A DNA stretch of 64,000 nucleotides. It comes from an uncultured Porphyromonadaceae bacterium (GTDB lineage Bacteria > Bacteroidota > Bacteroidia > Bacteroidales > Muribaculaceae). The stretch spans positions 7,920-71,919 of the forward strand of contig CABUPJ010000013.1 in the NCBI GenBank assembly GCA_902493335.1. Direction: 5' to 3'. Below the pieces are notes generated by a model. The model was given only the letters and a program-made list of their open reading frames with translations. It did no database searches and had not been told where the DNA came from. This document shows, piece by piece, positions 48,279 to 57,025 of this stretch. Within the stretch, counting starts at the first letter, position 1. Each line of letters opens with the position of its first letter. The position numbers were made by a program, and so were the translations under genes.

Positions 48279-49376
48279 ATGACACTATATCCCAAACTCA
48301 TACATGACGCCCTCGCGACGGTACGTTATCCCGGCACGGGCAAAAACATCGTCGAGGCCGGCATGGTCGAAGACGACCTGCGCATCGACGGCAACAAAGT
48401 GAGCTTCTCGCTCATTTTCGACAAACCGACCGACCCCTTCATCAAGTCAATCGTCAAATCGGCCGAAACAGCCCTGCGCACATTCGCGTCGCCCGACATC
48501 GAGGCCGACATCAAAGTCAAGACCCGTCAGGCCGCTCCGGCCCCCAAGACCGACCCGCTGCCCGGCGTCAAAAATATCATCGGCATATCGTCAGGCAAAG
48601 GCGGCGTCGGCAAATCGACCGTCGCGGCCAACCTCGCCGTGGCCCTCGCCCGTGAAGGCTATACGGTTGGCCTCCTCGACGCCGACATCTTCGGCCCGTC
48701 GATACCCAAAATGTTCGGTGTCGAAGACGAACAGCTCTACATGCACGAAGTCGACGGCGTCAACAAAATCATACCCGTCGAACGCTTCGGCGTCAAGCTC
48801 CTGTCGATCGGCTTCCTCGTCGACAAGAACAGTCCCGTGGTATGGCGCGGCACCATGGCCTCGAACGCCCTGAAACAGCTCATCGAGCAGGCCGACTGGG
48901 GCGAACTCGACTACTTCCTCATCGACATGCCTCCCGGCACGAGCGACATCCACCTCACCCTCGTCCAGACCCTCGGCATCACCGGCGTCGTCATCGTCTC
49001 GACACCCCAGCAGGTAGCCCTGGCCGACGCACGCAAAGGTCTCGCGATGTTCTCAGACGAGAAAATCGGCGTTCCTGTCCTCGGCATCGTCGAGAATATG
49101 GCCTGGTTTACACCCGAAGCCCATCCCGACGAACGCTACTATATCTTCGGCGAAGGCGGCGCCGTCAAACTCGCCGAGGAACTCGGTGTACGTCTGCTGG
49201 CACAGATACCGCTCGTCGCCTCTGTCGGCGAACACAGCGACAACGGCGACCCCATCGCCGCCGCCGACACCATGACATCGATGTCATTCATCCATCTGGC
49301 CCACGAGGTCATCGACGCCGTCGAGCAGCGCAACGCCACCCTGCCGCCGACACATCACGTCCAGGTCAAAAAATAA
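48279..49376 (+). CDS. Mrp/NBP35-family iron-sulfur carrier ATPase
   Basis: A 365-residue protein: an N-terminal DUF59-like domain (MTLYPKLIHDALATVRYPGT, about 1-90) and a P-loop ATPase domain with the deviant Walker A GISSGKGGVGKSTVAANLA, LLDADIFGPSIPKMF and LIDMPPGTSDIHLTL. The family carries and transfers [4Fe-4S] clusters in the cytoplasm. The CxxC metal-binding pair usual in many Mrp proteins is replaced here by AWFTPEA, so cluster binding through that pair is doubtful. Confidence 0.94.
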   Translation: MTLYPKLIHDALATVRYPGTGKNIVEAGMVEDDLRIDGNKVSFSLIFDKPTDPFIKSIVKSAETALRTFASPDIEADIKVKTRQAAPAPKTDPLPGVKNIIGISSGKGGVGKSTVAANLAVALAREGYTVGLLDADIFGPSIPKMFGVEDEQLYMHEVDGVNKIIPVERFGVKLLSIGFLVDKNSPVVWRGTMASNALKQLIEQADWGELDYFLIDMPPGTSDIHLTLVQTLGITGVVIVSTPQQVALADARKGLAMFSDEKIGVPVLGIVENMAWFTPEAHPDERYYIFGEGGAVKLAEELGVRLLAQIPLVASVGEHSDNGDPIAAADTMTSMSFIHLAHEVIDAVEQRNATLPPTHHVQVKK

Positions 49377-49389
49377 ACATATACACAAC

Positions 49390-49815
49390 ATGAAAATTCT
49401 GGTCATCAACGGCCCCAATCTCAACCTCACGGGGCGGCGGCAACCCGAGATCTACGGCTCACGCACGATGGACGACATCATCGCCACGCTGCGTCACGAT
49501 TGTCCTGAAGTCACGATCGACTACTTCCAGAGCAACTGCGATGGAGCGATCATAGACCGCCTCCATGAGGCCGGATTCGGCGGCGAATATGCAGGCATCG
49601 CCCTCAACGCCGGAGCCTATACCCACACCTCGCTCGCCATCGCTGACGCCATCGCCGCCATCGAGACGCCCGTGGTCGAGATACATCTCTCCAACATCGC
49701 GGCCCGCGAGGAAATAAGACACCGCTCGCTCATAGCCCCCGTATGCCGCGGCACAATCGCCGGATTCGGCGAACTCTCATACCGCCTTGCCGTCGAGGCC
49801 ATCATGAAATTTTAA
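49390..49815 (+). CDS. aroQ: type II 3-dehydroquinate dehydratase
   Basis: A 141-residue flavodoxin-like enzyme of normal length. The N-terminal INGPNLNLTGRRQPEIYGS contains the active-site lid Arg and Tyr; NAGAYTHTSLAIADAI and VEIHLSNIAAREEIRHRS complete the site. It dehydrates 3-dehydroquinate to 3-dehydroshikimate in aromatic amino acid synthesis. The esterase gene follows 24 bases later. Confidence 0.97.
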   Translation: MKILVINGPNLNLTGRRQPEIYGSRTMDDIIATLRHDCPEVTIDYFQSNCDGAIIDRLHEAGFGGEYAGIALNAGAYTHTSLAIADAIAAIETPVVEIHLSNIAAREEIRHRSLIAPVCRGTIAGFGELSYRLAVEAIMKF

Positions 49816-49839
49816 GAGAACTCCTTATAATTTTTTGCC

Positions 49840-51156
49840 ATGAAAAAACTGCTGCTCACGCTCGTGGCGGCCTCATCGGCCATCATCGCCGACGCCGCCT
49901 ACGACAAGACCGAGGCGTCGCTTGACAGCTCGGCCATATATCCCGGGACGACCCACAGCTATGTTGTCGCCGTTCCCGCAGGCATTGCCGCAGGCGACAC
50001 CTGCGCCCTGTATATCGGACTCGACGGCGAGCTGTGCAACGCCTCGGCCCATATCGACAGCCTGACCCGGGCCGGCGTGATGCCCCCGACCGTCTGCGTC
50101 TTCCTCCAGCCCGGCGTCGTGCGTGACGCCGACGGCGAAGTCGTCAGATATAACCGCAGCAACGAGTTCGACGCCATCGACGGCCGTTTTGCCTCCTTTC
50201 TCGAGACCGAGCTGCTGCCCGCCGTCAGAACAATCGTCGGCAAACGCGCCACTATCACCGACGACCCGCAGCAGCGCATGATAATGGGCCTCAGCAGCAG
50301 CGGCATCGCCGCTTTCGTGGCCGCATGGCACCGCCCCGATCTCTTCGGCAAGGTCTACAGCGGCTGCGGCACATTCGTACCTATGCGCGGCGGCAACGAG
50401 CTTCAAGCGCTCGTGCGCAAATCAGAGCCGCGCGACATCAGACTCTTCATCCAGGACGGATATGACGACTGCTGGAACCCGATTTTCGGTTCTTGGTACG
50501 AGGCCAACGCCATGCTGGGCACAGCGCTCGATTTCGCAGGCTACGACTGCTCGTTCGACTGGGGCGAGGGCGTCCATAGCGTCAGACGCAGCAACGAGAT
50601 ATTCGCCGACATGATGACGACTCTCTGGAGCCGGCCGCTGGCGGCAAAACCGAGCGGCAATGGCCTGCTCAAAGAGATACTCACCGACGACCGGATCTGG
50701 AAAACAGAGCAGTCGGCGACTGTTGCGGCGACTGACGACGTCGTCGAGGCCGTCTATCCCGACGGCAGCCTCGTCGCCGTGGCCGATGCCGGCGGCAACT
50801 GGCTCAGTCAATATATAATCGACAGAACCACCGGCGAACGCCGCTATGGCCAGCGCTTCTACTATCTCCACAGCTACACGCCGACACAGCTGACCGTCTC
50901 GGGCATGGCCTTCGACTCGAAGGGCAACCTGTGGACCGTGACAGACGCGGGCGTGCAGATTTGCGACCAGAACGGGCGTGTGCGCGCCATACTGATGATA
51001 CCGCCCGAGGCGGCCGCCCTACAGCGCGCCGTGATTGCCATAGGCGACGGCATTGTCAGCATCACCGACCCGGCGACGGGCCGACGGTTTACACGGCGGT
51101 TCAACGTCTCGGCTCCCCGGACCGGCGTGCGCCCGCCATCACAGGGAGCGGCATGA
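49840..51156 (+). CDS. secreted esterase (enterochelin-esterase-like) with propeller-like C-terminus
   Basis: A 438-residue exported protein with a signal peptide (LLLTLVAASSAIIADA). An alpha/beta-hydrolase of the esterase D/Fes type covers about residues 30-265: the nucleophile elbow is GLSSSG (150-155, Ser152 probable, with Ser replacing the second Gly of GxSxGG) and the catalytic His is H246 in GEGVHSVRR. About 150 C-terminal residues form strands with DGSLVAVADAGGNWLSQY and GMAFDSKGNLWTV, like an SMP-30 propeller, incomplete in length. The substrate is unknown. Its stop overlaps the endonuclease gene start (ATGA). Confidence 0.87.
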   Translation: MKKLLLTLVAASSAIIADAAYDKTEASLDSSAIYPGTTHSYVVAVPAGIAAGDTCALYIGLDGELCNASAHIDSLTRAGVMPPTVCVFLQPGVVRDADGEVVRYNRSNEFDAIDGRFASFLETELLPAVRTIVGKRATITDDPQQRMIMGLSSSGIAAFVAAWHRPDLFGKVYSGCGTFVPMRGGNELQALVRKSEPRDIRLFIQDGYDDCWNPIFGSWYEANAMLGTALDFAGYDCSFDWGEGVHSVRRSNEIFADMMTTLWSRPLAAKPSGNGLLKEILTDDRIWKTEQSATVAATDDVVEAVYPDGSLVAVADAGGNWLSQYIIDRTTGERRYGQRFYYLHSYTPTQLTVSGMAFDSKGNLWTVTDAGVQICDQNGRVRAILMIPPEAAALQRAVIAIGDGIVSITDPATGRRFTRRFNVSAPRTGVRPPSQGAA

Positions 51157-52181
51157 TAAATCAGGCGACATCGATTCTGCTTATAAGCCTGGCAGCCTTG
51201 TCGTCAGCAGCCGCCGTGCCTGACGATTTCCGCGGACTGACAGGCCGTGAGATTACAGCTAAAATCAGACTGATACGCCCCACGGCGCTCGTCACCTCAA
51301 CCCTCGGGGCCTCGGGCGCATGGGCCGTAACCGGCCGCTATGCTGTCAGAGACGACGGGTCGCTGACCGACTTCTACTCAGACAGCCGCGACTATCGGCT
51401 CGGCAACATCGCCGTCGAACCGCCGCAGGGCATCGAACTGCTGCCGGTAGCGCCGGCGGCATGGTGGGGCGGCGTCTACGGCGACAGCGTCGTCAGAGAT
51501 CTCGTCAACCTTGTGCCGGCCAACTTCGATGTCATAGCCCACAAACGCGACTATCCGCCCGGCAAGGTCGAAGAAGCCCTCTGCGATAACGGATTCTGGC
51601 GCAGCGGCATCGCCACGATAGCCTCGACCGAGACCAATGTCTTCGAGCCCGCCGACTGCTACAAGGGTGACTTCGCCCGCATTTTCATGTATATGGCCGC
51701 CGTCTGGCCGATGTCGTTCTGGCAAAGCTACGGACCGATGATATACCTCGACGGCGACTGGCCGCTGCTCAACCTCTACACCCGGCGTCTGCTGCTCGCG
51801 TGGCACCGCGACGACCCGGTCGACGACTTCGAGCGTCAGCGTGACAGGGTGATAAGCGAGGCACAGGGCTGCGGCAACCCATTTGTCTCTATGCCCGAAC
51901 TTGTCGAATATGTCTGGGGAGACAGCGTCGGACAGCCCTACACACCGCCGTCAGAGAGCGAAGAGCCGCGCCGGCCGCTCAAAGCCGTATATTCCATCGC
52001 CGCCGACCGCGTTCTGACTCTCTACAGTCCTTATATAGCCTCAGACGTGACGTGGACTGTCGACGGCAAAACTGTCGGGGAGGAGAGCATAAGTCTTAGC
52101 GACCTGGGCACAGGCCGACATGTCATAGCCTATAACAACCGACGACTCCGCGGCACACTCATAATCCATGTCAGGCCATGA
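51153..52181 (+). CDS. secreted endonuclease I family protein
   Basis: A 342-residue exported protein starting at ATG 51153, with a signal segment (SILLISLAALSSAAA). The endonuclease I (EndA/NucM-like) region spans about 60-280: FEPADCYKGDFARIFMYMA and RVISEAQGCGNPFVSMPELV match the family's helix and GNRNPFxDHPEL motif, although the usual Arg and His of that motif are Cys and Met here. The catalytic His of typical members is not obvious in this copy, so activity is uncertain. Two C-terminal beta-modules follow. It is the middle gene of a three-gene operon. Confidence 0.82.
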   Translation: MINQATSILLISLAALSSAAAVPDDFRGLTGREITAKIRLIRPTALVTSTLGASGAWAVTGRYAVRDDGSLTDFYSDSRDYRLGNIAVEPPQGIELLPVAPAAWWGGVYGDSVVRDLVNLVPANFDVIAHKRDYPPGKVEEALCDNGFWRSGIATIASTETNVFEPADCYKGDFARIFMYMAAVWPMSFWQSYGPMIYLDGDWPLLNLYTRRLLLAWHRDDPVDDFERQRDRVISEAQGCGNPFVSMPELVEYVWGDSVGQPYTPPSESEEPRRPLKAVYSIAADRVLTLYSPYIASDVTWTVDGKTVGEESISLSDLGTGRHVIAYNNRRLRGTLIIHVRP

Positions 52182-52840
52182 AACAGCTTCTCACCGCCAT
52201 ATTTCTAATCCTCCTCCTCGCCGGCTGCGGCAAAGACCGCAAAGAGATTGTCGTCAATCCCTCGCTGAGCGCCGCCGAAATCACCCTCGAAACCGGCGAA
52301 CGCGCCGAAATCACCGTCAGCGACGCCGACGCCTTCACTGTCAGTTCGTCTGACGAAAGCGTCGTCACCGCCGAGGCCGACATCAGCCGTCGCAAGGTCA
52401 TCGTCGAAGCCAAAGGCGCAGGGAGCGTCATCGTAAGCGTCTATGTCGGGCGCCCGGCACCGCTCACCGTCAAAGTCACCGTCACACAGACCGACCGCGC
52501 TCCCGATATCAGCGACCAGCTCGGCGACAGGTCGATGAGATATGTCTCTGACGGTCTGACGCTACGCTATGACGAGGGCGGCGTCATCTTCGAGACAGAC
52601 GGGCGCGGACGATATACCATCGTCGACATCACGGCCGGACGCCGCATCGTCTTCGACGCGGGAGAACAGGCCGCCTCCATCCCCTTAAGACTCGAAAAAG
52701 CCTCACTGACAGTCGACGGCGAACCGCTGGCGCTACGCTATGCCGCCGCAGAGGCGCGCAGCAGCGACAACGCGACCGTCTGGTACTGTCTCGTCACGAC
52801 CGACAACCGTCGCATCGTAATCGTCATGAATGAATTCTAA
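52178..52840 (+). CDS. lipoprotein with Ig-like domain, third gene of the esterase-nuclease operon
   Basis: A 220-residue lipoprotein with lipobox LLAGC (Cys near residue 17). An N-terminal bacterial Ig-like module follows (NPSLSAAEITLETGERAEIT, AFTVSSSDESVVTAEAD, GAGSVIVSVYVG), then about 110 residues of beta-strands with no known signature. It overlaps the nuclease gene by four bases and the oppositely oriented tatD gene by four bases at its stop. It could anchor the two secreted enzymes at the cell surface. Confidence 0.86.
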   Translation: MKQLLTAIFLILLLAGCGKDRKEIVVNPSLSAAEITLETGERAEITVSDADAFTVSSSDESVVTAEADISRRKVIVEAKGAGSVIVSVYVGRPAPLTVKVTVTQTDRAPDISDQLGDRSMRYVSDGLTLRYDEGGVIFETDGRGRYTIVDITAGRRIVFDAGEQAASIPLRLEKASLTVDGEPLALRYAAAEARSSDNATVWYCLVTTDNRRIVIVMNEF

Positions 52841-53391
52841 AAATCCTCGTCGGTCTCGGCGAAGCGCCGCGACGCCGGGATTGCTATCAGAGTGGCGGGA
52901 TTGTAAAGACGCCCCAACGACAGGTCGAAACCGGCGTCGAGCAACATTCTCGCCAGTTCGGGCTTGCCGCGGAAACCGTGGATAATCCAGCGCTGAGACG
53001 GGCGCAGACGCCGTCGCAGGGCGATGAGTCTGTCGTAAGATTTGACGGCGTGGATGATGAGCGGCAGGTCGTATTCGCGGCTCAGACCGACCTGGCGCAT
53101 GAATATCTCCTCCTGGCGCTCAGAATCGGCTCCCCGCAGGCGGTCGATGCCGGCTTCGCCGACGGCCACGACGTTGGGGTGTGCCTCTATGGCGAGGCGC
53201 ATCGACGCTATCAGTTCATCGAGCCGCGCGTCGCTCATGCCGGCCGTATGCCAGGGATGTATGCCTATGCTGTAGAATCGGCCCGGGTCATCTGGCTGCT
53301 CGCCGGCATAAAGGTTTATGACGGCATTGGCGCCTGCCTGGCGGTTGTGGGTGTGGACGTCGTCGAAGTCTGTGATGTCGCGTCGTATCAT
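52837..53391 (-). CDS. TatD-family hydrolase, short form
   Basis: A 184-residue metal-dependent hydrolase of the TatD type: [12 protein letters not shown] (first His pair), [32 protein letters not shown], and [11 protein letters not shown] and [11 protein letters not shown]. The fold is that of amidohydrolase TIM-barrels, used in DNA 3'-end trimming. Family members are typically about 255 residues; this one is shorter, and the last metal-binding region (usually ...ETDxP) reads RFAETDEDF at the very end. It is last in the leftward operon after yidD. Confidence 0.88.
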   Translation of the reverse strand: MIRRDITDFDDVHTHNRQAGANAVINLYAGEQPDDPGRFYSIGIHPWHTAGMSDARLDELIASMRLAIEAHPNVVAVGEAGIDRLRGADSERQEEIFMRQVGLSREYDLPLIIHAVKSYDRLIALRRRLRPSQRWIIHGFRGKPELARMLLDAGFDLSLGRLYNPATLIAIPASRRFAETDEDF

Positions 53392-53645
53392 GGCACAGGG
53401 TCATAACCGCTGCCGCCCCATGGATGGCAGCGCAGGATGCGTCTGATGGCGAGCCACGAGCCTTTGATTGCGCCGTGGCGGCGCAGGGCCTCGAGAGCAT
53501 ACCGGCTGCATGTCGGTGTATAGCGGCAACTCGGAGGCAGCATCGGCGAGATGGCTCCGCGGTAAAAAAGTATAGGCAGACTGAGTAGAGCGACGGCGAT
53601 TCTGTCGGCCGACTTGCAGATTCTTTTAACCGGGCCTGTTTTCAT
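53388..53645 (-). CDS. yidD: membrane protein insertion efficiency factor YidD
   Basis: An 85-residue protein with the family motif [26 protein letters not shown], including the three conserved Cys, and the C-terminal [12 protein letters not shown]. It helps YidC insert membrane proteins. It overlaps rnpA by 20 bases and tatD by four, in the usual rnpA-yidD order. Confidence 0.95.
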   Translation of the reverse strand: MKTGPVKRICKSADRIAVALLSLPILFYRGAISPMLPPSCRYTPTCSRYALEALRRHGAIKGSWLAIRRILRCHPWGGSGYDPVP

Positions 53646-54075
53646 CTTGCGAGGAGGAAGAGGAGAGAGATTCAGATATCTTTGCCGGAGTGTTCACAGA
53701 AGCGGCGACAGCTTCAAGCAGACGGCGGACAGCGCTCTCGACACTCTGATAAGGTTTCAGCCCCGAAGCGACATAGATGAAGGCGATGTCGATTCTGACA
53801 CCGTCGGGCAGCGCGACATCATGACGGTTGAGCCTGTAGGCCTCACGGACACGGCGGCGCATGGCGACACGGTCGACGGCATGGCGCAGGCGCTTTTTGG
53901 GAACAGAAACGAGAAAACACAGAGGCGCGTCGCTGCTGCGGCGGGGATTAAGACGCCAAACGGCGCGCAGCGGATAGGCAAGCGCACCGTCAGTGTGGCT
54001 GTCGCGGCTAAAGAGTTGCTCGATTGCGACAGCGGAACAAAGTTTTTCTTTCTTATATAGCCTGGTTTTTATCAC
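53626..54075 (-). CDS. rnpA: ribonuclease P protein component
   Basis: A 149-residue basic protein with the RNP family motif [28 protein letters not shown] spread over about residues 55-80. It binds the RNA subunit of RNase P and helps process pre-tRNA 5' ends. A C-terminal Ser-rich stretch ([13 protein letters not shown]) is an extra tail. It overlaps hemD by four bases. Confidence 0.93.
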   Translation of the reverse strand: MIKTRLYKKEKLCSAVAIEQLFSRDSHTDGALAYPLRAVWRLNPRRSSDAPLCFLVSVPKKRLRHAVDRVAMRRRVREAYRLNRHDVALPDGVRIDIAFIYVASGLKPYQSVESAVRRLLEAVAASVNTPAKISESLSSSSSQDENRPG

Positions 54076-54821
54076 TTGCCGGCCGTTTTCGACAGATATA
54101 AATCGAGGGCGGCTGTCATCGACGGAGCCTCGACCGACGGAGCCTCGATGTCAAGGCGCAGCCCGGCGTCTTTGACAGCTTTGGCGGTAGTGGCGCCGAA
54201 AGTGGCGATTTTGATATCGCCCTGATTGAAATCGGGGAAGTTCTTCGACAGAGACTCGATGCCCTGGGGACTGAAGAAGACAAGCATGTCGTAATCAAAC
54301 GGCTCGTCGGCGGCAAAGTCATTGCTGACAGTGCGATACATCACCGCACGCGTGTAGGTGAGATTGTTGTCGGCGAGAAGCTGAGAGTCAGAACCGTTGT
54401 TGACATCAGAGACGGCAAAGAGAAATTTCTCGTTCTTATGTTTGAGCATCGAGGGCAGAAGGTCGGCGAGATGGCCGGTCTTCGACGAGAAAATCTTGCG
54501 TTTGCGATAGACGATATATTTCTGCAGATAGTTGGCGATGGTATCGCTCGTGCAGAAATATTTCATCGTGTCGGGGATATTCACTCTCATTTCCTCGCAA
54601 AGCCTGAAAAAATGGTCGATAGCGGTCTTGGCGGTGAAAATCACTGCCGAATGGTCGAGAATCGACACTTTCTGCTGACGGAATTCCTTGGCGCTCAAGC
54701 CTTCGACTTTTATAAAAGGACGGAAAACAATTTCTACTCCGTATTTGTCTGCAATTTCAAAATACGGTGATTTTTCAGATGCGGGTCTGGGCTGAGAAAC
54801 GAGTATCTTGTTTATTTTCAC
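54072..54821 (-). CDS. hemD: uroporphyrinogen-III synthase
   Basis: A 249-residue protein with two alpha/beta lobes of the HemD fold: KINKILVSQPRPASEKSPYF and KVSILDHSAVIFTAKTAIDHF in the first, VFFSPQGIESLSKNF and IATFGATTAKAVKDAG in the second. It closes hydroxymethylbilane into uroporphyrinogen III in haem synthesis. The order DUF4271-hemD-rnpA is conserved in Bacteroidetes. Start and length fit the family. Confidence 0.93.
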   Translation of the reverse strand: MKINKILVSQPRPASEKSPYFEIADKYGVEIVFRPFIKVEGLSAKEFRQQKVSILDHSAVIFTAKTAIDHFFRLCEEMRVNIPDTMKYFCTSDTIANYLQKYIVYRKRKIFSSKTGHLADLLPSMLKHKNEKFLFAVSDVNNGSDSQLLADNNLTYTRAVMYRTVSNDFAADEPFDYDMLVFFSPQGIESLSKNFPDFNQGDIKIATFGATTAKAVKDAGLRLDIEAPSVEAPSMTAALDLYLSKTAGK

Positions 54822-54852
54822 TATTGTGTGCGTTACAGAATTTAACGGGGCC

Positions 54853-55716
54853 TTAGACTATCATCAAGGCCATCTTATATACAAATAATACAGGAATTAT
54901 TTCTAAGGCGCAAAGGTACAAAATAAAATAGAGCAGAGACGAAAAATTTATGAAAAAAATTCTAAAACCTTTGACAATAAACAGAAGTCGTGCTATAAAA
55001 TAGAGGGTTGCGGCTATCACAATGACAGCCTTATCGGCTGACGGATAAAAAACTGCCAGCAGAACCGGAATGATAAGAGCCAGCCCGAGCATCGACTGCG
55101 AGGCGTTGAAGCCGGCTATCCAGGCAGCCCGCCGTTCGGACGAGGTGAATATATAACCCACTGTATTGTAGGCTGCGAGTTGAAATATATAGTATGCGGC
55201 CATAAGCCCTGACGTGCGTGCAACGCCGGTGAATATACCGATGTCGTCGGGACGGCTCTCGACTGTCGCCGTGACATAGAGTAGAATGCCGGCGCAGACT
55301 ATGAACTGCCCGATAAGCAGCAGCGTCAGACGGGTTTCGTTCGACGTATGCTCGTCGAAGGCGTTGTTTCGGTCTTTGAACGAACCGAGCTCGTCGAAGA
55401 AGTGCGAGAACATATGGCGGCTGTTCCTGACGTTGAGGGCGAGGAAGACAAAGAGCAGCACAAGTATCGTCAGAATTCCCGAATCACGGCCTATGCCGGT
55501 CTGGCGCGACGCCCCCTCGATGCCGTCGAGCCACGCGTCAGGATCGCGCTCCGCGACTGTAGCGACCGCGGCGACACTGTCGGCGGCTACACATGTGACC
55601 GTGTCGGCCACGGGCAGATGCGACGCTATCGAGTCGATGTCGAAGAGCGGCGTCAAGGCCGTATCTGTCTGCTGTATCGGAGCCGGCGATGTGTTCAGGG
55701 AATCGGCGTGGGTCAC
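54853..55716 (-). CDS. DUF4271 domain membrane protein
   Basis: A 287-residue membrane protein of a Bacteroidetes-specific family. The N-terminal 65 residues are soluble; helices begin near SGILTILVLLFVFLALNVR (about 80) and at least six more follow, including LIGQFIVCAGILLYVTATV and MLGLALIIPVLLAVFY. It precedes hemD by 31 bases, as in many Bacteroidetes. Function unknown. Confidence 0.9.
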   Translation of the reverse strand: MTHADSLNTSPAPIQQTDTALTPLFDIDSIASHLPVADTVTCVAADSVAAVATVAERDPDAWLDGIEGASRQTGIGRDSGILTILVLLFVFLALNVRNSRHMFSHFFDELGSFKDRNNAFDEHTSNETRLTLLLIGQFIVCAGILLYVTATVESRPDDIGIFTGVARTSGLMAAYYIFQLAAYNTVGYIFTSSERRAAWIAGFNASQSMLGLALIIPVLLAVFYPSADKAVIVIAATLYFIARLLFIVKGFRIFFINFSSLLYFILYLCALEIIPVLFVYKMALMIV

Positions 55717-55721
55717 TGCGG

Positions 55722-56297
55722 TCAGAATTTAGGGGTGAGTGTGAGTGTCGCCGGTTCGGCTGTCGCCATAGTGACGGCTTCGGCGGCATCTGCGGCGACC
55801 GACCATAGCCGCCTGTGGTCGGCTTTCATGAAACCGCGCTCAACGGCGGTGCCGAGCATGGCGAGGAGATTGTCATAATAGCCGTCGACATTATAAATGA
55901 CGATATTGCCGTCATAGAGACCGAGCTGACGCCAGGTGATAATCTCCATCAGTTCCTCGAATGTGCCTATGCCGCCGGGCAGGGCGATGACGCCGCGCGC
56001 CAGCGAGGCCATCGTCTCCTTGCGTGAGTGCATGCCGTCGGTGACAATCAGCCTCGACAGTCCGGTGTGATGCCAGCCGCGTTCGACCATAAATCGCGGT
56101 ATAACACCGACAGTGACACCTCCGGCAGCCAGAGCGGCGTCGTTGACGGCACCCATGAGCCCCATGTTGCCGGCGCCCGTTACAAGAGGGAGGCCGCTGC
56201 GGGCAATAAGTGTGCCAAGCTCCCGGGCAGCCTCGAAATAGCTGTCGGCGACTGCCGTGCTCGACGCACAATAGACGGTTATTCCTTTAGTTTCCAT
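55722..56297 (-). CDS. LOG-family (TIGR00730) Rossmann-fold protein
   Basis: A 191-residue protein starting at ATG 56297 (METKGITVYCASS); a TTG at 56309 is rejected because it lies in the -7 element. The family motif PGGIGTFEELMEIITWRQLG (near 100-120) and GAGNMGLMGAVND are seen. These enzymes cleave nucleoside 5'-monophosphates to base and ribose phosphate, as in cytokinin activation in plants; in gut bacteria the nucleotide is unknown. It starts the operon with DUF4271, five bases apart. Confidence 0.93.
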   Translation of the reverse strand: METKGITVYCASSTAVADSYFEAARELGTLIARSGLPLVTGAGNMGLMGAVNDAALAAGGVTVGVIPRFMVERGWHHTGLSRLIVTDGMHSRKETMASLARGVIALPGGIGTFEELMEIITWRQLGLYDGNIVIYNVDGYYDNLLAMLGTAVERGFMKADHRRLWSVAADAAEAVTMATAEPATLTLTPKF

Positions 56298-56305
56298 TTG
56301 TAACT

Positions 56306-56314
56306 GCAAAATTA
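56306..56314 (-). promoter_or_regulatory. -7 element just upstream of the LOG gene
   Basis: TAATTTTGC on the minus strand is eight bases from the ATG at 56297; the transcript would carry at most a few leader bases. No -33 at ideal spacing. Confidence 0.5.
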
Positions 56315-56358
56315 GTGAGTTTTTTTACCATTGAGACATCCTTTTCAGAAAAATAGTT

Positions 56359-56366
56359 TAATTTTG
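56359..56366 (+). promoter_or_regulatory. -7 element of the DUF4254 operon
   Basis: TAATTTTG matches the consensus, 44 bases before the ATG at 56411. The nearest TTG is 25 bases upstream, so spacing is poor. Confidence 0.4.
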
Positions 56367-56410
56367 TGTCTAATCTATTTTTTCCAAACTAACGACAACA
56401 TTATCCCAAG

Positions 56411-57025
56411 ATGACTTTTGCCGAAAAATGTTATGAAATTTTCGAGCGTTCGACCGCCGATTATCATAAATACGACGACGTCGACGCCGTGATTGCCAAT
56501 CCCTATGCCGATGGCACCATCGACCACACTCTTTACGCCAAAAACATGATCGATGCCGTGCAGTGGCACCTCGAAGACATAATCCGCGACCCCGAAATCG
56601 ATCCCGTGGCCGCTCTCGCCCTGAAAAGACGCATCGACAGGTCAAATCAAGACCGCACCGACATGGTCGAGGAGTTCGACACATATTTCCGTCACAAATA
56701 TAAAGACGTCGAGGTCGCAGCCGACGCCACAATCAACACCGAGAGCCCGGCCTGGGCGCTCGACCGCCTGTCGATACTGGCGCTGAAGATCTACCATATG
56801 AAGGCCGAGACCGAGCGTCCCGACGCCGACGCGGCCCACAAGGCACGCTGTCAGGCCAAGCTCGACGTACTCCTCGAACAGCGCGCCGACCTCACATCGG
56901 CCATCGACACCCTCCTCGACGACATCGCCGCCGGCCGCAAATACATGAAAGTCTACCGTCAGATGAAGATGTATAACGACGAGGACACCAACCCCGTGCT
57001 CTATGGCTCGAAACAGCCAAAGTAG
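56411..57025 (+). CDS. DUF4254 domain-containing protein
   Basis: A 204-residue soluble helical protein of the DUF4254 family, found in Bacteroidetes next to glycosyltransferases of LPS synthesis. It contains YHKYDDVDAVIANPYADGT, MIDAVQWHLEDIIRDPEIDP and a coiled C-terminus. The last 23 bases overlap the GT9 gene, so its translation is coupled. Its role is unknown but the linkage to GT9 is conserved. Confidence 0.92.
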   Translation: MTFAEKCYEIFERSTADYHKYDDVDAVIANPYADGTIDHTLYAKNMIDAVQWHLEDIIRDPEIDPVAALALKRRIDRSNQDRTDMVEEFDTYFRHKYKDVEVAADATINTESPAWALDRLSILALKIYHMKAETERPDADAAHKARCQAKLDVLLEQRADLTSAIDTLLDDIAAGRKYMKVYRQMKMYNDEDTNPVLYGSKQPK

